In this document: in pieces, positions 24,720-32,054 of the stretch | Layout: every line of letters starts with the position of its first letter | Position numbering within the stretch: position 1 is the stretch's first letter | Assembly: GCA_902462525.1 (NCBI GenBank) | Contig: CABQCA010000008.1 | Span: 1-32,452 of the forward strand | DNA from: an uncultured Porphyromonadaceae bacterium | Lineage (GTDB): Bacteria; Bacteroidota; Bacteroidia; Bacteroidales; Muribaculaceae | DNA: 32,452 nt | Direction: 5' to 3' | Program-made: the position numbers and the translations under genes | Notes under the pieces: generated by a model | Seen by the model: only the letters and a program-made list of their open reading frames with translations | Told to the model about the DNA's origin: nothing | Database searches by the model: none

Positions 24720-25271
24720 ATGAAAAAGAAATTCATCTGCACCGTGTGCGGATACATCTATGAAGGCGAAGAAGCTCCCGAAGAATGCCCTCTTTGCCAT
24801 GCTCCCAAATCGGCATTCAAGGAACTCACTCCCGACGAAGCTCTTAAATTCGTCACCGAACATCAGGTAGGCATCGCCAAAGGCTGCGACGAGCAGATGA
24901 TCGCCGATCTCAACGCCCACTTCCAGGGCGAGTGCTCCGAAGTCGGCATGTATCTGGCCATGAGCCGTCAGGCCGACCGCGAAGGCTATCCCGAAATCGC
25001 CGAGGCTTTCCGCCGCTACGCTTTCGAAGAAGCCGAGCACGCCGCCAAGTTCGCCGAACTCCTCGGCGACGTAGTGTGGGATACCCGCACAAACCTCGAA
25101 AAGCGTATGCTCGCCGAAGCCGGTGCCAATGAGGACAAGATGCGCATTGCCGCACGCGCAAAGCAGCTCAATCTCGACGCTATTCATGACACCGTTCACG
25201 AAATGGCGAAGGACGAAGCCCGTCATGGTCAGGGTTTCCAGGGCCTCTTCAACCGCTATTTCAAGAAGTAA
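24720..25271 (+). CDS. Reverse rubrerythrin (rubredoxin domain first), NADH-dependent peroxidase type
   Basis: 183 aa. The N-terminus is a rubredoxin-like Fe(Cys)4 site: Cys7-xx-Cys10-Gly and Cys23-xx-Cys26 (CTVCGYIYEG, ECPLC). The ferritin-like four-helix diiron domain follows (about 55-180), with Glu71, Glu104-xx-His107 (EEAEH) and Glu166-xx-His169 (DEARH). In classical rubrerythrin the rubredoxin domain is C-terminal; this order defines reverse rubrerythrin, known from anaerobes as a hydrogen-peroxide (and O2) reductase fed by NADH through rubredoxin reductase. It lies 30 bases after spt and ends in a strong terminator. Confidence 0.92.
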   Translation: MKKKFICTVCGYIYEGEEAPEECPLCHAPKSAFKELTPDEALKFVTEHQVGIAKGCDEQMIADLNAHFQGECSEVGMYLAMSRQADREGYPEIAEAFRRYAFEEAEHAAKFAELLGDVVWDTRTNLEKRMLAEAGANEDKMRIAARAKQLNLDAIHDTVHEMAKDEARHGQGFQGLFNRYFKK

Positions 25272-25291
25272 TACATACCACATTTGCATAT

Positions 25292-25333
25292 ACAGCTCCG
25301 GACGCATTTTCGTGTTTCCGGAGCTGTTTTTTT
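25292..25333 (+). terminator. Intrinsic terminator after reverse rubrerythrin
   Basis: ACAGCTCCGGA (25292-25302) pairs perfectly with TCCGGAGCTGT (25317-25327), followed by a T run to 25333. Confidence 0.92.
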
Positions 25334-25350
25334 ATTTGGCGGAAAATTCG

Positions 25351-25358
25351 TAACTTTG
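25351..25358 (+). promoter_or_regulatory. -7 element of the decayed efflux operon
   Basis: TAACTTTG matches the consensus and is followed by a short 30-codon frame (ATG at 25388, stop at 25478-25480) that runs into the truncated TolC-like gene. It is probably the surviving promoter of the original operon. Confidence 0.45.
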
Positions 25359-25448
25359 CAGTGCGATTCATACAGAGTCGCCCTTTTATGTATCTGAATC
25401 ATAGGATTTTTATTTATAACGGTGCCGTAGTGCGCCGCTGGGGACATC

Positions 25449-25682
25449 TTGAGAGCTGGAAAAGCACAGCTTCTCTCTGAAATCAATACGGGATATTATC
25501 GACAGGTTAAATTCCTTGCTATAAGCGCCGTAGCCACCCGCTACAGCGAGGGCATGGCTCTTATCACCGACATGCTCGATGCCGCCAATGCGCGTCTCGA
25601 TGCCGGGCAGCAACTTGTCAACGCCCGTATAAACATTATTTACTACTATTATAAACTTCTTTTCATTTCCGGAACAATATGA
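25449..25682 (+). pseudogene. C-terminal fragment of a TolC-like outer-membrane efflux protein
   Basis: The frame encodes only about the last 60 residues of a TolC-family protein. RYSEGMALITDMLDAANARL is the usual second-repeat helix, followed by the typical Bacteroidetes ending NARINIIYYYYKLLFISGT. A complete protein would be about 430-480 aa with a signal peptide. Upstream the frame closes at a TAG at 25428-25430 and only a TTG (25449) could start it. The stop codon overlaps the next start (ATGA, 25679-25682), the junction expected in an intact TolC-HlyD operon, so the 3' border is original and the 5' 85-90 percent has been deleted. Confidence 0.8.
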
Positions 25683-26258
25683 ACCATCGCGATAAAAAAA
25701 TTCTGTCTTATGCGGTTTCGGCGCCCGTTGTTGTGGCCGCTGCGGTGTGGGTAGCCTCAAAATTCGTGCACATTGGCAATGTGGAATTTACCGACAATGC
25801 GCAGGTGAGCCGTCAGATAATACCTGTCAACAGCCGTATTCAGGGCTACATTAAAGAAATACGTTTTGAGGAATATGCGCCGGTGAAACGCGGCGATACT
25901 CTTGTGGTGATAGACGATGCAGACATGCGCCTCAATGTGGCCCGCGCCCGTGCCGAATATGCCAACGCTCTTGCCGGCCGAACTGTGGCCGACCGCACGG
26001 TGTCGTCGTCGTCGGCAAATGTGGCTGTCTCCGAGGCATCGGTGGCCGAGGCCAGGGTGCTGATGGACAATGCTGCCACCGACCTCGCCCGCTACGAGCA
26101 GCTTCTTGCCAACGATGCGGTGACACGCCGTGAATACGACCGTGTGCTCACCGACTACGAAGCCTGCAAAGCACGCTACGACATGCTCACGCACCGTCGC
26201 AAAGCCTCGTCGGCGGGTCGTAGAGACCGACCGTCAGCGGGTGGCCCAGTCGGAAGCC
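25679..26258 (+). pseudogene. Frameshifted N-terminal part of a HlyD/EmrA-type membrane fusion protein
   Basis: The first 180 codons are a normal EmrA-like adaptor: one membrane anchor (SYAVSAPVVVAAAVWVA), a lipoyl half-motif with FTDNAQVSRQIIPVNSRIQGYI, and VKRGDTLVVIDDADM, then coiled-coil hairpin helices. Near 26212-26217 the frame slips: HRRKASS continues in another frame as VVETDRQRVAQSEAG, which is the expected next helix. Soon afterwards (about 26255-26262) homology stops and MFS sequence begins. The beta-barrel and second lipoyl half (about 150 residues) are missing. The nominal product, 203 aa with an out-of-frame tail, should not function. Confidence 0.8.
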
Positions 26259-26580
26259 GGCTGTCCTGGGCGAACTGTTCAGACGCATAATGGCTTCCGA
26301 CGCCTCGATGCTCGGGGTGAAGATTGTCGGCTTCAATCCCGAAACAGCAGGAGTGCCGTTAAATCAGCTTGCCGGCATTGTGCAGCGTCAGGCTATGGTG
26401 GTGGCTATGAAGGAGATTTTCGGCTGGCTGCTTATGGCAGCCATAGCATCGCTGATTGTCATTCTTCTGAGCTACAGTGTAAAACGGCCGTTTGCCATTT
26501 TCCCGAAATGGAGCAGCATACGTCGCGCTGTCCGTCATCTTGTGCGGACGGTCTCCCGACAGCCCGAGCTTCAGAACTGA
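26258..26580 (+). pseudogene. C-terminal fragment of an EmrB-type MFS transporter
   Basis: From about 26258 the third frame reads AVLGELFRRIMASDASMLG, then LNQLAGIVQRQAMVVAMKEIFGWL and one membrane helix (LLMAAIASLIVILLSYSV) followed by a basic tail. This looks like the end of a 14-helix DHA2/EmrB drug exporter; about 420 N-terminal residues are gone. An ATG at 26290 could start a 96-aa peptide with one membrane span, but no function is expected. Its stop codon overlaps the end of the convergent comEC gene by ten bases. Confidence 0.75.
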
Positions 26581-28532
26581 GTGTAGAATACCGTCATGGC
26601 AAGGTCGCACACCCTCATGCCGAGGCTGTCGGCCTGTGCTGCGTATTCTTCGCGGCGTTCGGCCTTCATATCGGCGGCAATGACGAGTGTTGAGGCGCCT
26701 GTGTGCGCGGCCAAGCTGTCGAGATGTGCTTTGAAACGGGATTTCAGCACAACCACATCGGCTGGACAGAGAGTGTCGGCATCGGCTATGAGTATGCGGT
26801 AACCCCCGGCGGAAATGAGTCTGTCATTGATTGCAAACCGGCCTGAGCGCACACTGTCAGGGCCGAAAACGATGCTGTCGGCATGCACACGGCCGTCGGC
26901 GAAGTATGCGTCGGCATTGCCTTTCGGGCGATTGCTGTAGCCGAGGGGCATCACATAGCCGCGTCCCTCATGGCGTATGCGGATTTCTGAGGCATAGGTG
27001 TTGCCGAGTGCGACTATGTCGGAAGCTTCGGCTTTTTCGGGAAGATAAACGGCGATAAGCAGCACGGCGACAGCAAAGCTGCTGCAGATGAGCCGTCCGG
27101 TTTTTGTTGATGAATATAAGATGAACGCCGACAGTATCAGAAGTACGCAGATGGCCGTTAGTGTCAGGGGGCTGAGATATATTCCGTCAGGCATAGCCCA
27201 CTCTTTGTCGGCGGCGAAGGCACAGATGCTGTCGGTGGCCGATGCGAGAGCGTCGACAGCTTTTGCCGGAAGAGAGACGTGAAGCCCGGTCTCCGAGAGC
27301 AGCACTACAGCGCAGCCTCCCGTCATGAACAGCGGAAACAGCAACGCTGCGATAGCGTTGGCCGGCACCGACAGTAAAGGAAGCGAGTGAAAATGCCACA
27401 GAAGAACCGGTGCGGTGGCAACGGCAGCCGCCAGCGGTACAGCGAATAGCGCCGCAATGTCATGGCCACGCTTCCCGCGCCGCACAGGATTGATTTTTCC
27501 GGCAAACACAAGCAGCCCCAGTACGGCGGATATTGAAAGCTGAAATCCTATCGAGAATAAGTTGAGAGGATTGGCAAGCAGAATGATGACTATGGCGACA
27601 CACAGCGAGTTGAGCGGCGGCGAATTCCGCTGTGTGAGGCGCGCCAGATAGTAGGCCGTCAGCATCACAGCTGCGCGGAACACTGATGACTGAAGCCCCG
27701 TGACGAGGGCGTAGAGCCACACGGCTGCAATTATGATGGCGTAGCGCAGCCGGGCGCCGCGTTCGCTTGCCTTGAGGGGAAATAGCAGCACTGTTACCGC
27801 CATTGCGAAAACAGCCACATGGAAACCGCTGACACACAGCAGGTGCGACAGCCCGGCTGCGCGGAAAGCAGCGCGGCGGTCGGTGCCCACATCGCCGCCG
27901 CCCAGCACTGCCGCCGCCAGAAGTCGGCTTGTCGAGGGTGCGAGCGGAGAGTCGTAGATATGTTGCGAAAGCGAAGCCGACAGGCGCCTGATGGCGTAAA
28001 TGATACTGCTGTCGCGGCCTGTGACTCTGCAATGACGATTCATCACCGGCATGTCGGCGGCTGTAAGTTCCGAAGGGTCGGCCGGAAAAGCGAGCGCGGG
28101 AATGTCTGCGTATTTTTGCCGGCTCTCAGGAGCGGATTCGACATGAACTATGTCGCCGGGCAATAGCTGAGGCGAGATGTCGCCGAGAGTCATGCGGCAG
28201 CGCATTACAGCTGGAGAATCGACGGATATTACACATTGCTGCGAACGGTCGGAGGTGCGGACACGTTCGACAGTGCCGCGCCACAGCCGCTGGCGGCCGT
28301 CGAGGTATGTGGCGTCAGGTTCGGCCTGACGTATGGCTATGCTTGTCAGCGCAGTGGCCGTCATGCACAGCAAAAAAAGTGCCGAAGACACATGGCGTGC
28401 CTTCAGCATAATAAGCAGTGAGAGAAAAACGGGCGCCGCAATCCAGAGCCATGGATATTCCATGGCAGCGGTTCCGAGCATAGCGCCGGCAGCGGCCGGT
28501 AGTGCCGGAAGGGCGTCGAGGCGGTGTTTCAA
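26571..28532 (-). CDS. comEC: ComEC/Rec2-family DNA uptake channel protein
   Basis: The start is taken as the TTG at 28532, which overlaps the yeiH stop (TTGA) and gives the usual ComEC beginning (KHRLDALPALPAAAGAMLG); this yields 653 aa. An ATG at 28583 would add 17 residues encoded inside yeiH and looks unlikely. After two N-terminal helices comes a DUF4131/OB-like domain (about 70-160), then the competence domain with GLSHLLCVSGFHVAVF (about 227-242) and eight or more helices to about 480. The C-terminal 160 residues (from about EKAEASDIV) have the strand pattern of the metallo-beta-lactamase-like domain but no HxHxDH. ComEC carries single-stranded DNA across the inner membrane during transformation; whether this organism is competent is unknown. 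Confidence 0.88.
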   Translation of the reverse strand: MKHRLDALPALPAAAGAMLGTAAMEYPWLWIAAPVFLSLLIMLKARHVSSALFLLCMTATALTSIAIRQAEPDATYLDGRQRLWRGTVERVRTSDRSQQCVISVDSPAVMRCRMTLGDISPQLLPGDIVHVESAPESRQKYADIPALAFPADPSELTAADMPVMNRHCRVTGRDSSIIYAIRRLSASLSQHIYDSPLAPSTSRLLAAAVLGGGDVGTDRRAAFRAAGLSHLLCVSGFHVAVFAMAVTVLLFPLKASERGARLRYAIIIAAVWLYALVTGLQSSVFRAAVMLTAYYLARLTQRNSPPLNSLCVAIVIILLANPLNLFSIGFQLSISAVLGLLVFAGKINPVRRGKRGHDIAALFAVPLAAAVATAPVLLWHFHSLPLLSVPANAIAALLFPLFMTGGCAVVLLSETGLHVSLPAKAVDALASATDSICAFAADKEWAMPDGIYLSPLTLTAICVLLILSAFILYSSTKTGRLICSSFAVAVLLIAVYLPEKAEASDIVALGNTYASEIRIRHEGRGYVMPLGYSNRPKGNADAYFADGRVHADSIVFGPDSVRSGRFAINDRLISAGGYRILIADADTLCPADVVVLKSRFKAHLDSLAAHTGASTLVIAADMKAERREEYAAQADSLGMRVCDLAMTVFYTQF

Positions 28533-29467
28533 GCTGTTGTCTCGAGCACTACGAAGAGCGAAACAACGCTGATGACCACCCACAGGGCAACGGCCTGAAG
28601 CAGCGGACGAACGCCCACGGATTTAATAGTAGAAATGGAGAGTGATGCGCCGATGAGGAAGAGGGTAACAACCATGCCTCGCTTGGCAATCCACACCATG
28701 ACGTTGACAAACCATTCGGGCAGAGCTACGTAGGTGTTGACAACCATTGCCAGCACAAAGATGAAGATGAACCATGGAATGGAGATTTTGGCGGTCTTGT
28801 CGCGGAATATAAACATTGTCGCGATAGCAAGAGGGATAATCCACAGAGCACGTGTGAGTTTGATGAGAGTAGCTATCTGCAGAGCTTCCTCGCCGTATGC
28901 CTCGCCGGCGCCAACTACCGACGACGTGTCGTGGATAGCGATGGCGGCCCAGGTGCCGAACTGGTGCTGCGACATGTCGAGCAGATGTCCGAGCGGCGGG
29001 AAGATGAAGAGTGCTATCGAGTTGAGAATGAAGATAACACCCAGCGAGACGGCCATTTCGTTCTCATCGGCTTTCAGCACGGGCCCTACTGCGGCTATGG
29101 CGCTCCCGCCGCAGATTGCCGTGCCTGAGGAGATGAGGTAGGCTGTCTTGCGGTTGATGTGCAGCCAGTAGCCAATCAGTACGCCGAGCGCCATCACACC
29201 GACTACAGAAACTACTGTGAACATCATTCCCTCAGCACCCGAACGGAGCGATTCCTGAAGGTTCATGTTGAAGCCGAGACACACTACTGCCACCTGAAGC
29301 AGGTATTTTGAAGTTTTCTTGTTGAACTTGGGGCACGGATTTTTGAAAATGAAAGCGAAAATGAGACCCAGAAGAAGCGCAATGGGCGCAGTGATCACAG
29401 GTAATCCGAACGACCCGAAAGGGAAGAGGATAAGAGCAATGATAATGATATATACGGCTTTAGCCAT
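28529..29467 (-). CDS. yeiH: YeiH/UPF0324 family putative sulfate exporter
   Basis: 312 aa integral membrane protein with about 9-10 helices. YLLQVAVVCLGFNMNL, SSGTAICGGSAIAAVGPVLKA and WAAIAIHDTSSVVGAG are the family's signature loops. The family is annotated as putative sulfate exporter on limited evidence; substrate is therefore uncertain. It starts from a good promoter at 29493-29522. Its TGA stop overlaps the TTG start of comEC, so comEC translation probably depends on it even though the functions seem unrelated. Confidence 0.9.
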   Translation of the reverse strand: MAKAVYIIIIALILFPFGSFGLPVITAPIALLLGLIFAFIFKNPCPKFNKKTSKYLLQVAVVCLGFNMNLQESLRSGAEGMMFTVVSVVGVMALGVLIGYWLHINRKTAYLISSGTAICGGSAIAAVGPVLKADENEMAVSLGVIFILNSIALFIFPPLGHLLDMSQHQFGTWAAIAIHDTSSVVGAGEAYGEEALQIATLIKLTRALWIIPLAIATMFIFRDKTAKISIPWFIFIFVLAMVVNTYVALPEWFVNVMVWIAKRGMVVTLFLIGASLSISTIKSVGVRPLLQAVALWVVISVVSLFVVLETTA

Positions 29468-29492
29468 AAATGAAGGGTTTTATGTTGTGCTG

Positions 29493-29522
29493 CAAAGGTA
29501 AGCAAATTATCGCACATGGCAA
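29493..29522 (-). promoter_or_regulatory. Promoter of yeiH-comEC
   Basis: On the minus strand TACCTTTG (29500-29493) is a perfect -7 element, and TTG (29522-29520) lies 19 bases upstream as a partial -33 box. The leader is about 20 nucleotides. Confidence 0.6.
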
Positions 29523-29584
29523 GCAGATGTGCGGCTGAGGCTCTGCCTTTTCACAACTTTTGCAATACGGAAGCCGAAATTAAG

Positions 29585-30058
29585 CTAATCTTTCTGTTTG
29601 CCTTTGATATACTCCAGAATCTGCTCGGCGTGGATTTTGGTTTTTATCTGCTTGCCGGTGAAGACCGCCTCTACCACGCCGTGTTCGTTGACCAGAAAGG
29701 TGGTGCGTATGATGCCTTCGGTGGTTTTGCCGTACATCTTCTTCTGGCCCCATGCGCCGAGTTCGTGCAGCAGGACTGTGCCGGTGTCGGCGATGAGAGG
29801 GAATGTGAGGCCGAATTTTTCGGCAAAGCGTGTCTGGGCGGTTTCGGAGTCCTTGCTTACGCCTACAATGTCGTAGCCGGCCGAAGCCAGTTCCGCTTTG
29901 TGGCTCTGGAGCGAACAAGCCTCGGCTGTGCAGCCGGGGGTATTGGCTCTTGGATAGGTGTAGAGTACTAATTTCCGACCGGCATAGTCGGAGGCCTTGA
30001 TTTCGTGGCCGTTTTGGTCACGCCCCAGAATTTCGGGGATTTTATCGCCTATATTCAT
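29585..30058 (-). CDS. bcp: Thiol peroxidase of the PrxQ/Bcp type
   Basis: The start at 30058 (MNIGDKIPEI) is chosen because peroxiredoxins of this class begin a few residues before the first strand; an upstream start at 30112 would run through the nagB terminator hairpin. The protein has 157 aa. YPRANTPGCTAEACSL holds the peroxidatic Cys43 and the resolving Cys48 five residues later, the atypical 2-Cys PrxQ arrangement. It reduces H2O2 and organic hydroperoxides using thioredoxin in the cytoplasm. It lies after nagB beyond a terminator; no separate promoter was recognised, so partial read-through or a cryptic promoter is likely. Confidence 0.93.
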   Translation of the reverse strand: MNIGDKIPEILGRDQNGHEIKASDYAGRKLVLYTYPRANTPGCTAEACSLQSHKAELASAGYDIVGVSKDSETAQTRFAEKFGLTFPLIADTGTVLLHELGAWGQKKMYGKTTEGIIRTTFLVNEHGVVEAVFTGKQIKTKIHAEQILEYIKGKQKD

Positions 30059-30070
30059 GTTTTTGAATCG

Positions 30071-30110
30071 AAAAGCTCCGGCTGTTGCACAGGGGTGCAG
30101 CGACCGGAGC
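30071..30110 (-). terminator. Terminator after nagB
   Basis: GCTCCGG (30075-30081) pairs with CCGGAGC (30104-30110), with an inner TGCA/TGCA stem; on the minus strand TTTT follows (30074-30071). It lies 27 bases after the nagB stop codon. Confidence 0.75.
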
Positions 30111-30137
30111 ATATTTTGGTTAGGGTTGATTCTGATT

Positions 30138-30950
30138 TCAGAGTTTAATGGTGGCGGGATCGATGTTGGCTGCCTCGATGTCCTTGAAATAGCGGTAGGT
30201 ACTTACCTTGAGTTCGTCGCAGGCCTCTTCGTCGGCCACGATGATGGCTTTGGGATGCATCTGGAGAGCGGAGATTGTCCACATTTGGCTGATACCGCCT
30301 TCCACACCGTGCTGCAGGGCACGGGCCTTGTTGTGACCGTTGACAAGCAGAAGCACGCTGCGGGCGTCCATGACGGTGCCGACACCGACAGTGAGCGCTG
30401 TTTTGGGCACAAGATTGACGTTGCCCTCGAAGAAGCGAGAGTTGGCGATAATGGTGTCGTGGGTGAGGGTTTTCATGCGGGTGCGCGAGGTGAGGCTCGA
30501 GCCGGGTTCGTTGAAGGCTATATGTCCGTCGGGGCCTACACCGCCCATGAAGAGGTCCACCCCGCCGTAGGAGGCAATCTTTTCTTCGAAGCGGCGACAT
30601 TCGGCCTCGGGATCTGCGGCGTTGCCGTTGAGGATATTCACATTTTCGCGAGGTATGTCGATGTGGCTGAAGAAGTTGTTCCACATGAACGAATGATAGC
30701 TTTCGGGGTGTTCCTCGGGCAGACCTACGTATTCGTCCATGTTGAATGTCACGACATTCTTGAACGATACCTTACCTTGCTTGTAAAGCTCGATAAGGGC
30801 ACGGTACATGCCGAGAGGCGAACTGCCCGTGGGGCAGCCGAGAACGAAGGGGTGTTCGGCGGTGGGATTTGCGGCGTTGATGCGCGATGCCACATAGTTG
30901 GCAGCCCACTGCGAGAGGTCGGCGTAGTCTTTTTCGATTACTAAACGCAT
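30138..30950 (-). CDS. nagB: Glucosamine-6-phosphate deaminase
   Basis: 270 aa. Catalytic residues match E. coli numbering: Asp72 (FNMDEYVGL), Asp141 and His143 (GPDGHIAFNEPGSS), Glu148; PTGSSPLGMY at 40-49 is the phosphate loop. It converts glucosamine-6-phosphate to fructose-6-phosphate and ammonia, the committed step in using host- or wall-derived amino sugars. No allosteric assignment was attempted. The gene follows the outer-membrane protein gene after 29 bases and is closed by a terminator at 30071-30110. Confidence 0.96.
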   Translation of the reverse strand: MRLVIEKDYADLSQWAANYVASRINAANPTAEHPFVLGCPTGSSPLGMYRALIELYKQGKVSFKNVVTFNMDEYVGLPEEHPESYHSFMWNNFFSHIDIPRENVNILNGNAADPEAECRRFEEKIASYGGVDLFMGGVGPDGHIAFNEPGSSLTSRTRMKTLTHDTIIANSRFFEGNVNLVPKTALTVGVGTVMDARSVLLLVNGHNKARALQHGVEGGISQMWTISALQMHPKAIIVADEEACDELKVSTYRYFKDIEAANIDPATIKL

Positions 30951-30979
30951 TTGGTTCTTTTATTTTGGTTATGAAGATA

Positions 30980-31588
30980 TTAGAAAAGCCATGCGGCGGT
31001 TACTGTCCAGTAGCGGTTCTTGCCGTCGATAGGCTGGGCGCCCTGGTAACTCGATACTGTTTCGATGGCCTTTGTGAGGCCGAAGCCGTAGGAAGCGCTC
31101 ACCTGCAGGTGGTCGATAAGCTGCAGACCTACGCCGACATTCCATGCGAAGTCGACGCTTTTGTTCTTATAAGCCTCGTTGATAGCCTTTTTCGAGGTGA
31201 GAAACGATACGCTGGGACCGGTAAACACGTAGGGTGTCACAATTTTTCCGATTATCGGAAGGCCGATTTTGTACTTGAAGTTGAGGGGGATTTCGATATA
31301 GTCGCCGCCTCCTTTGGCGTTTTCTGTTTTGCCGGTTGCATCGCTGGTGCGGTGAACATACATTGCCGAGAGATCGAAACCTATGCCGATTACCGGTACG
31401 TTTACTTCCATCTGAAGGCCTCCGGTGAAACCGGCGCGGTTATCGGAGTTGAACACATCTTTGTTGAGGTGCAGCGAGTTTACCTGAGTACCCAGCCTGG
31501 GACCCCAGCGGAAAATCTGTGCATTGGCGGAAAGAGCCGTGGCGATGACAAGTGCGACAACGGCGGCAATGGTTCGGAAATTTTTCAT
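30980..31588 (-). CDS. Outer-membrane beta-barrel protein (porin/PorT-like family)
   Basis: 202 aa with a signal peptide (MKNFRTIAAVVALVIATALS, cleavage after ANA). The mature part is about eight amphipathic strands (GFTGGLQMEVNV, IGFDLSAMYV, YIEIPLNFKYKI, TPYVFTGPSVSFL, VDFAWNVGVGLQL, LQVSASYGFGL) ending in an aromatic residue (AAWLF), as outer-membrane barrels do. This fits the outer membrane protein beta-barrel (OMP_b-brl) family. Function is unknown. The gene is first in a likely two-gene unit with nagB, perhaps only because of shared transcription. Confidence 0.85.
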   Translation of the reverse strand: MKNFRTIAAVVALVIATALSANAQIFRWGPRLGTQVNSLHLNKDVFNSDNRAGFTGGLQMEVNVPVIGIGFDLSAMYVHRTSDATGKTENAKGGGDYIEIPLNFKYKIGLPIIGKIVTPYVFTGPSVSFLTSKKAINEAYKNKSVDFAWNVGVGLQLIDHLQVSASYGFGLTKAIETVSSYQGAQPIDGKNRYWTVTAAWLF

Positions 31589-31652
31589 CGGGTTGGTGTT
31601 AAATGATTGATATGTACTGAAGTGTGTCTGTGACTATTGATTTGTTATGCTG

Positions 31653-31660
31653 CAAAGTTA
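31653..31660 (-). promoter_or_regulatory. -7 element of the barrel protein-nagB unit
   Basis: TAACTTTG on the minus strand (31660-31653) lies 64 bases before the start at 31588. No -33 match is clear. Confidence 0.5.
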
Positions 31661-31703
31661 CTATTTTTAATTATAAAAATGGCATAAAGAGAAGAAAAAT
31701 TCA

Positions 31704-31711
31704 TAATTTTG
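31704..31711 (+). promoter_or_regulatory. -7 element giving an almost leaderless transcript
   Basis: TAATTTTG ends eight bases before the ATG at 31719, so the transcript should begin at or within a few bases of the start codon. Confidence 0.5.
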
Positions 31712-31718
31712 CATCAAT

Positions 31719-32054
31719 ATGTATCCGAATTATATGACACCCGAACAGCGACTCAAAATAGAAGAAACCGTGGTAGCCATGCTGCGCACCGTCTACGACC
31801 CCGAAATACCCGTCGACATCTACAGCCTCGGTCTGGTGTACAAAATTGATCTTGATGATGCGGGGAATCTGACAGTAGATATGACTCTGACGGCGCCAAA
31901 CTGCCCTATGGCCGATTTTCTGATGGAAGACGTGCGCATGAAGCTGGAGTCGGTCGAAGGTGTGGAATCGGTGACGGTAAATCTTGTTTTCGAGCCGGAA
32001 TGGACTCAGGATATGATGAGCGAGGAGGCCAAACTGGAACTGGGTCTGCTATGA
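31719..32054 (+). CDS. SufT/MIP18-family iron-sulfur cluster assembly factor (DUF59)
   Basis: 111 aa. DPEIPVDIYSLGLVY (27-41) is the hallmark DPE(I/L) motif of MIP18-type proteins, and APNCPM (59-64) contains the conserved Cys that can hold an Fe-S cluster. It resembles the SufT/PaaD group that helps mature Fe-S proteins; suf genes are not in the window. Its stop codon overlaps the start of the LpxH-like gene (ATGA at 32051-32054). Confidence 0.88.
   Translation: MYPNYMTPEQRLKIEETVVAMLRTVYDPEIPVDIYSLGLVYKIDLDDAGNLTVDMTLTAPNCPMADFLMEDVRMKLESVEGVESVTVNLVFEPEWTQDMMSEEAKLELGLL

Noticed and set aside
24225..25307. 360-codon minus-strand open frame
   Set aside because: Antisense shadow of serine palmitoyltransferase and reverse rubrerythrin, both with intact active sites.
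30059..30112. 18-residue extension of the Bcp protein
   Set aside because: It would be translated through the nagB terminator hairpin and is not part of the peroxiredoxin fold.
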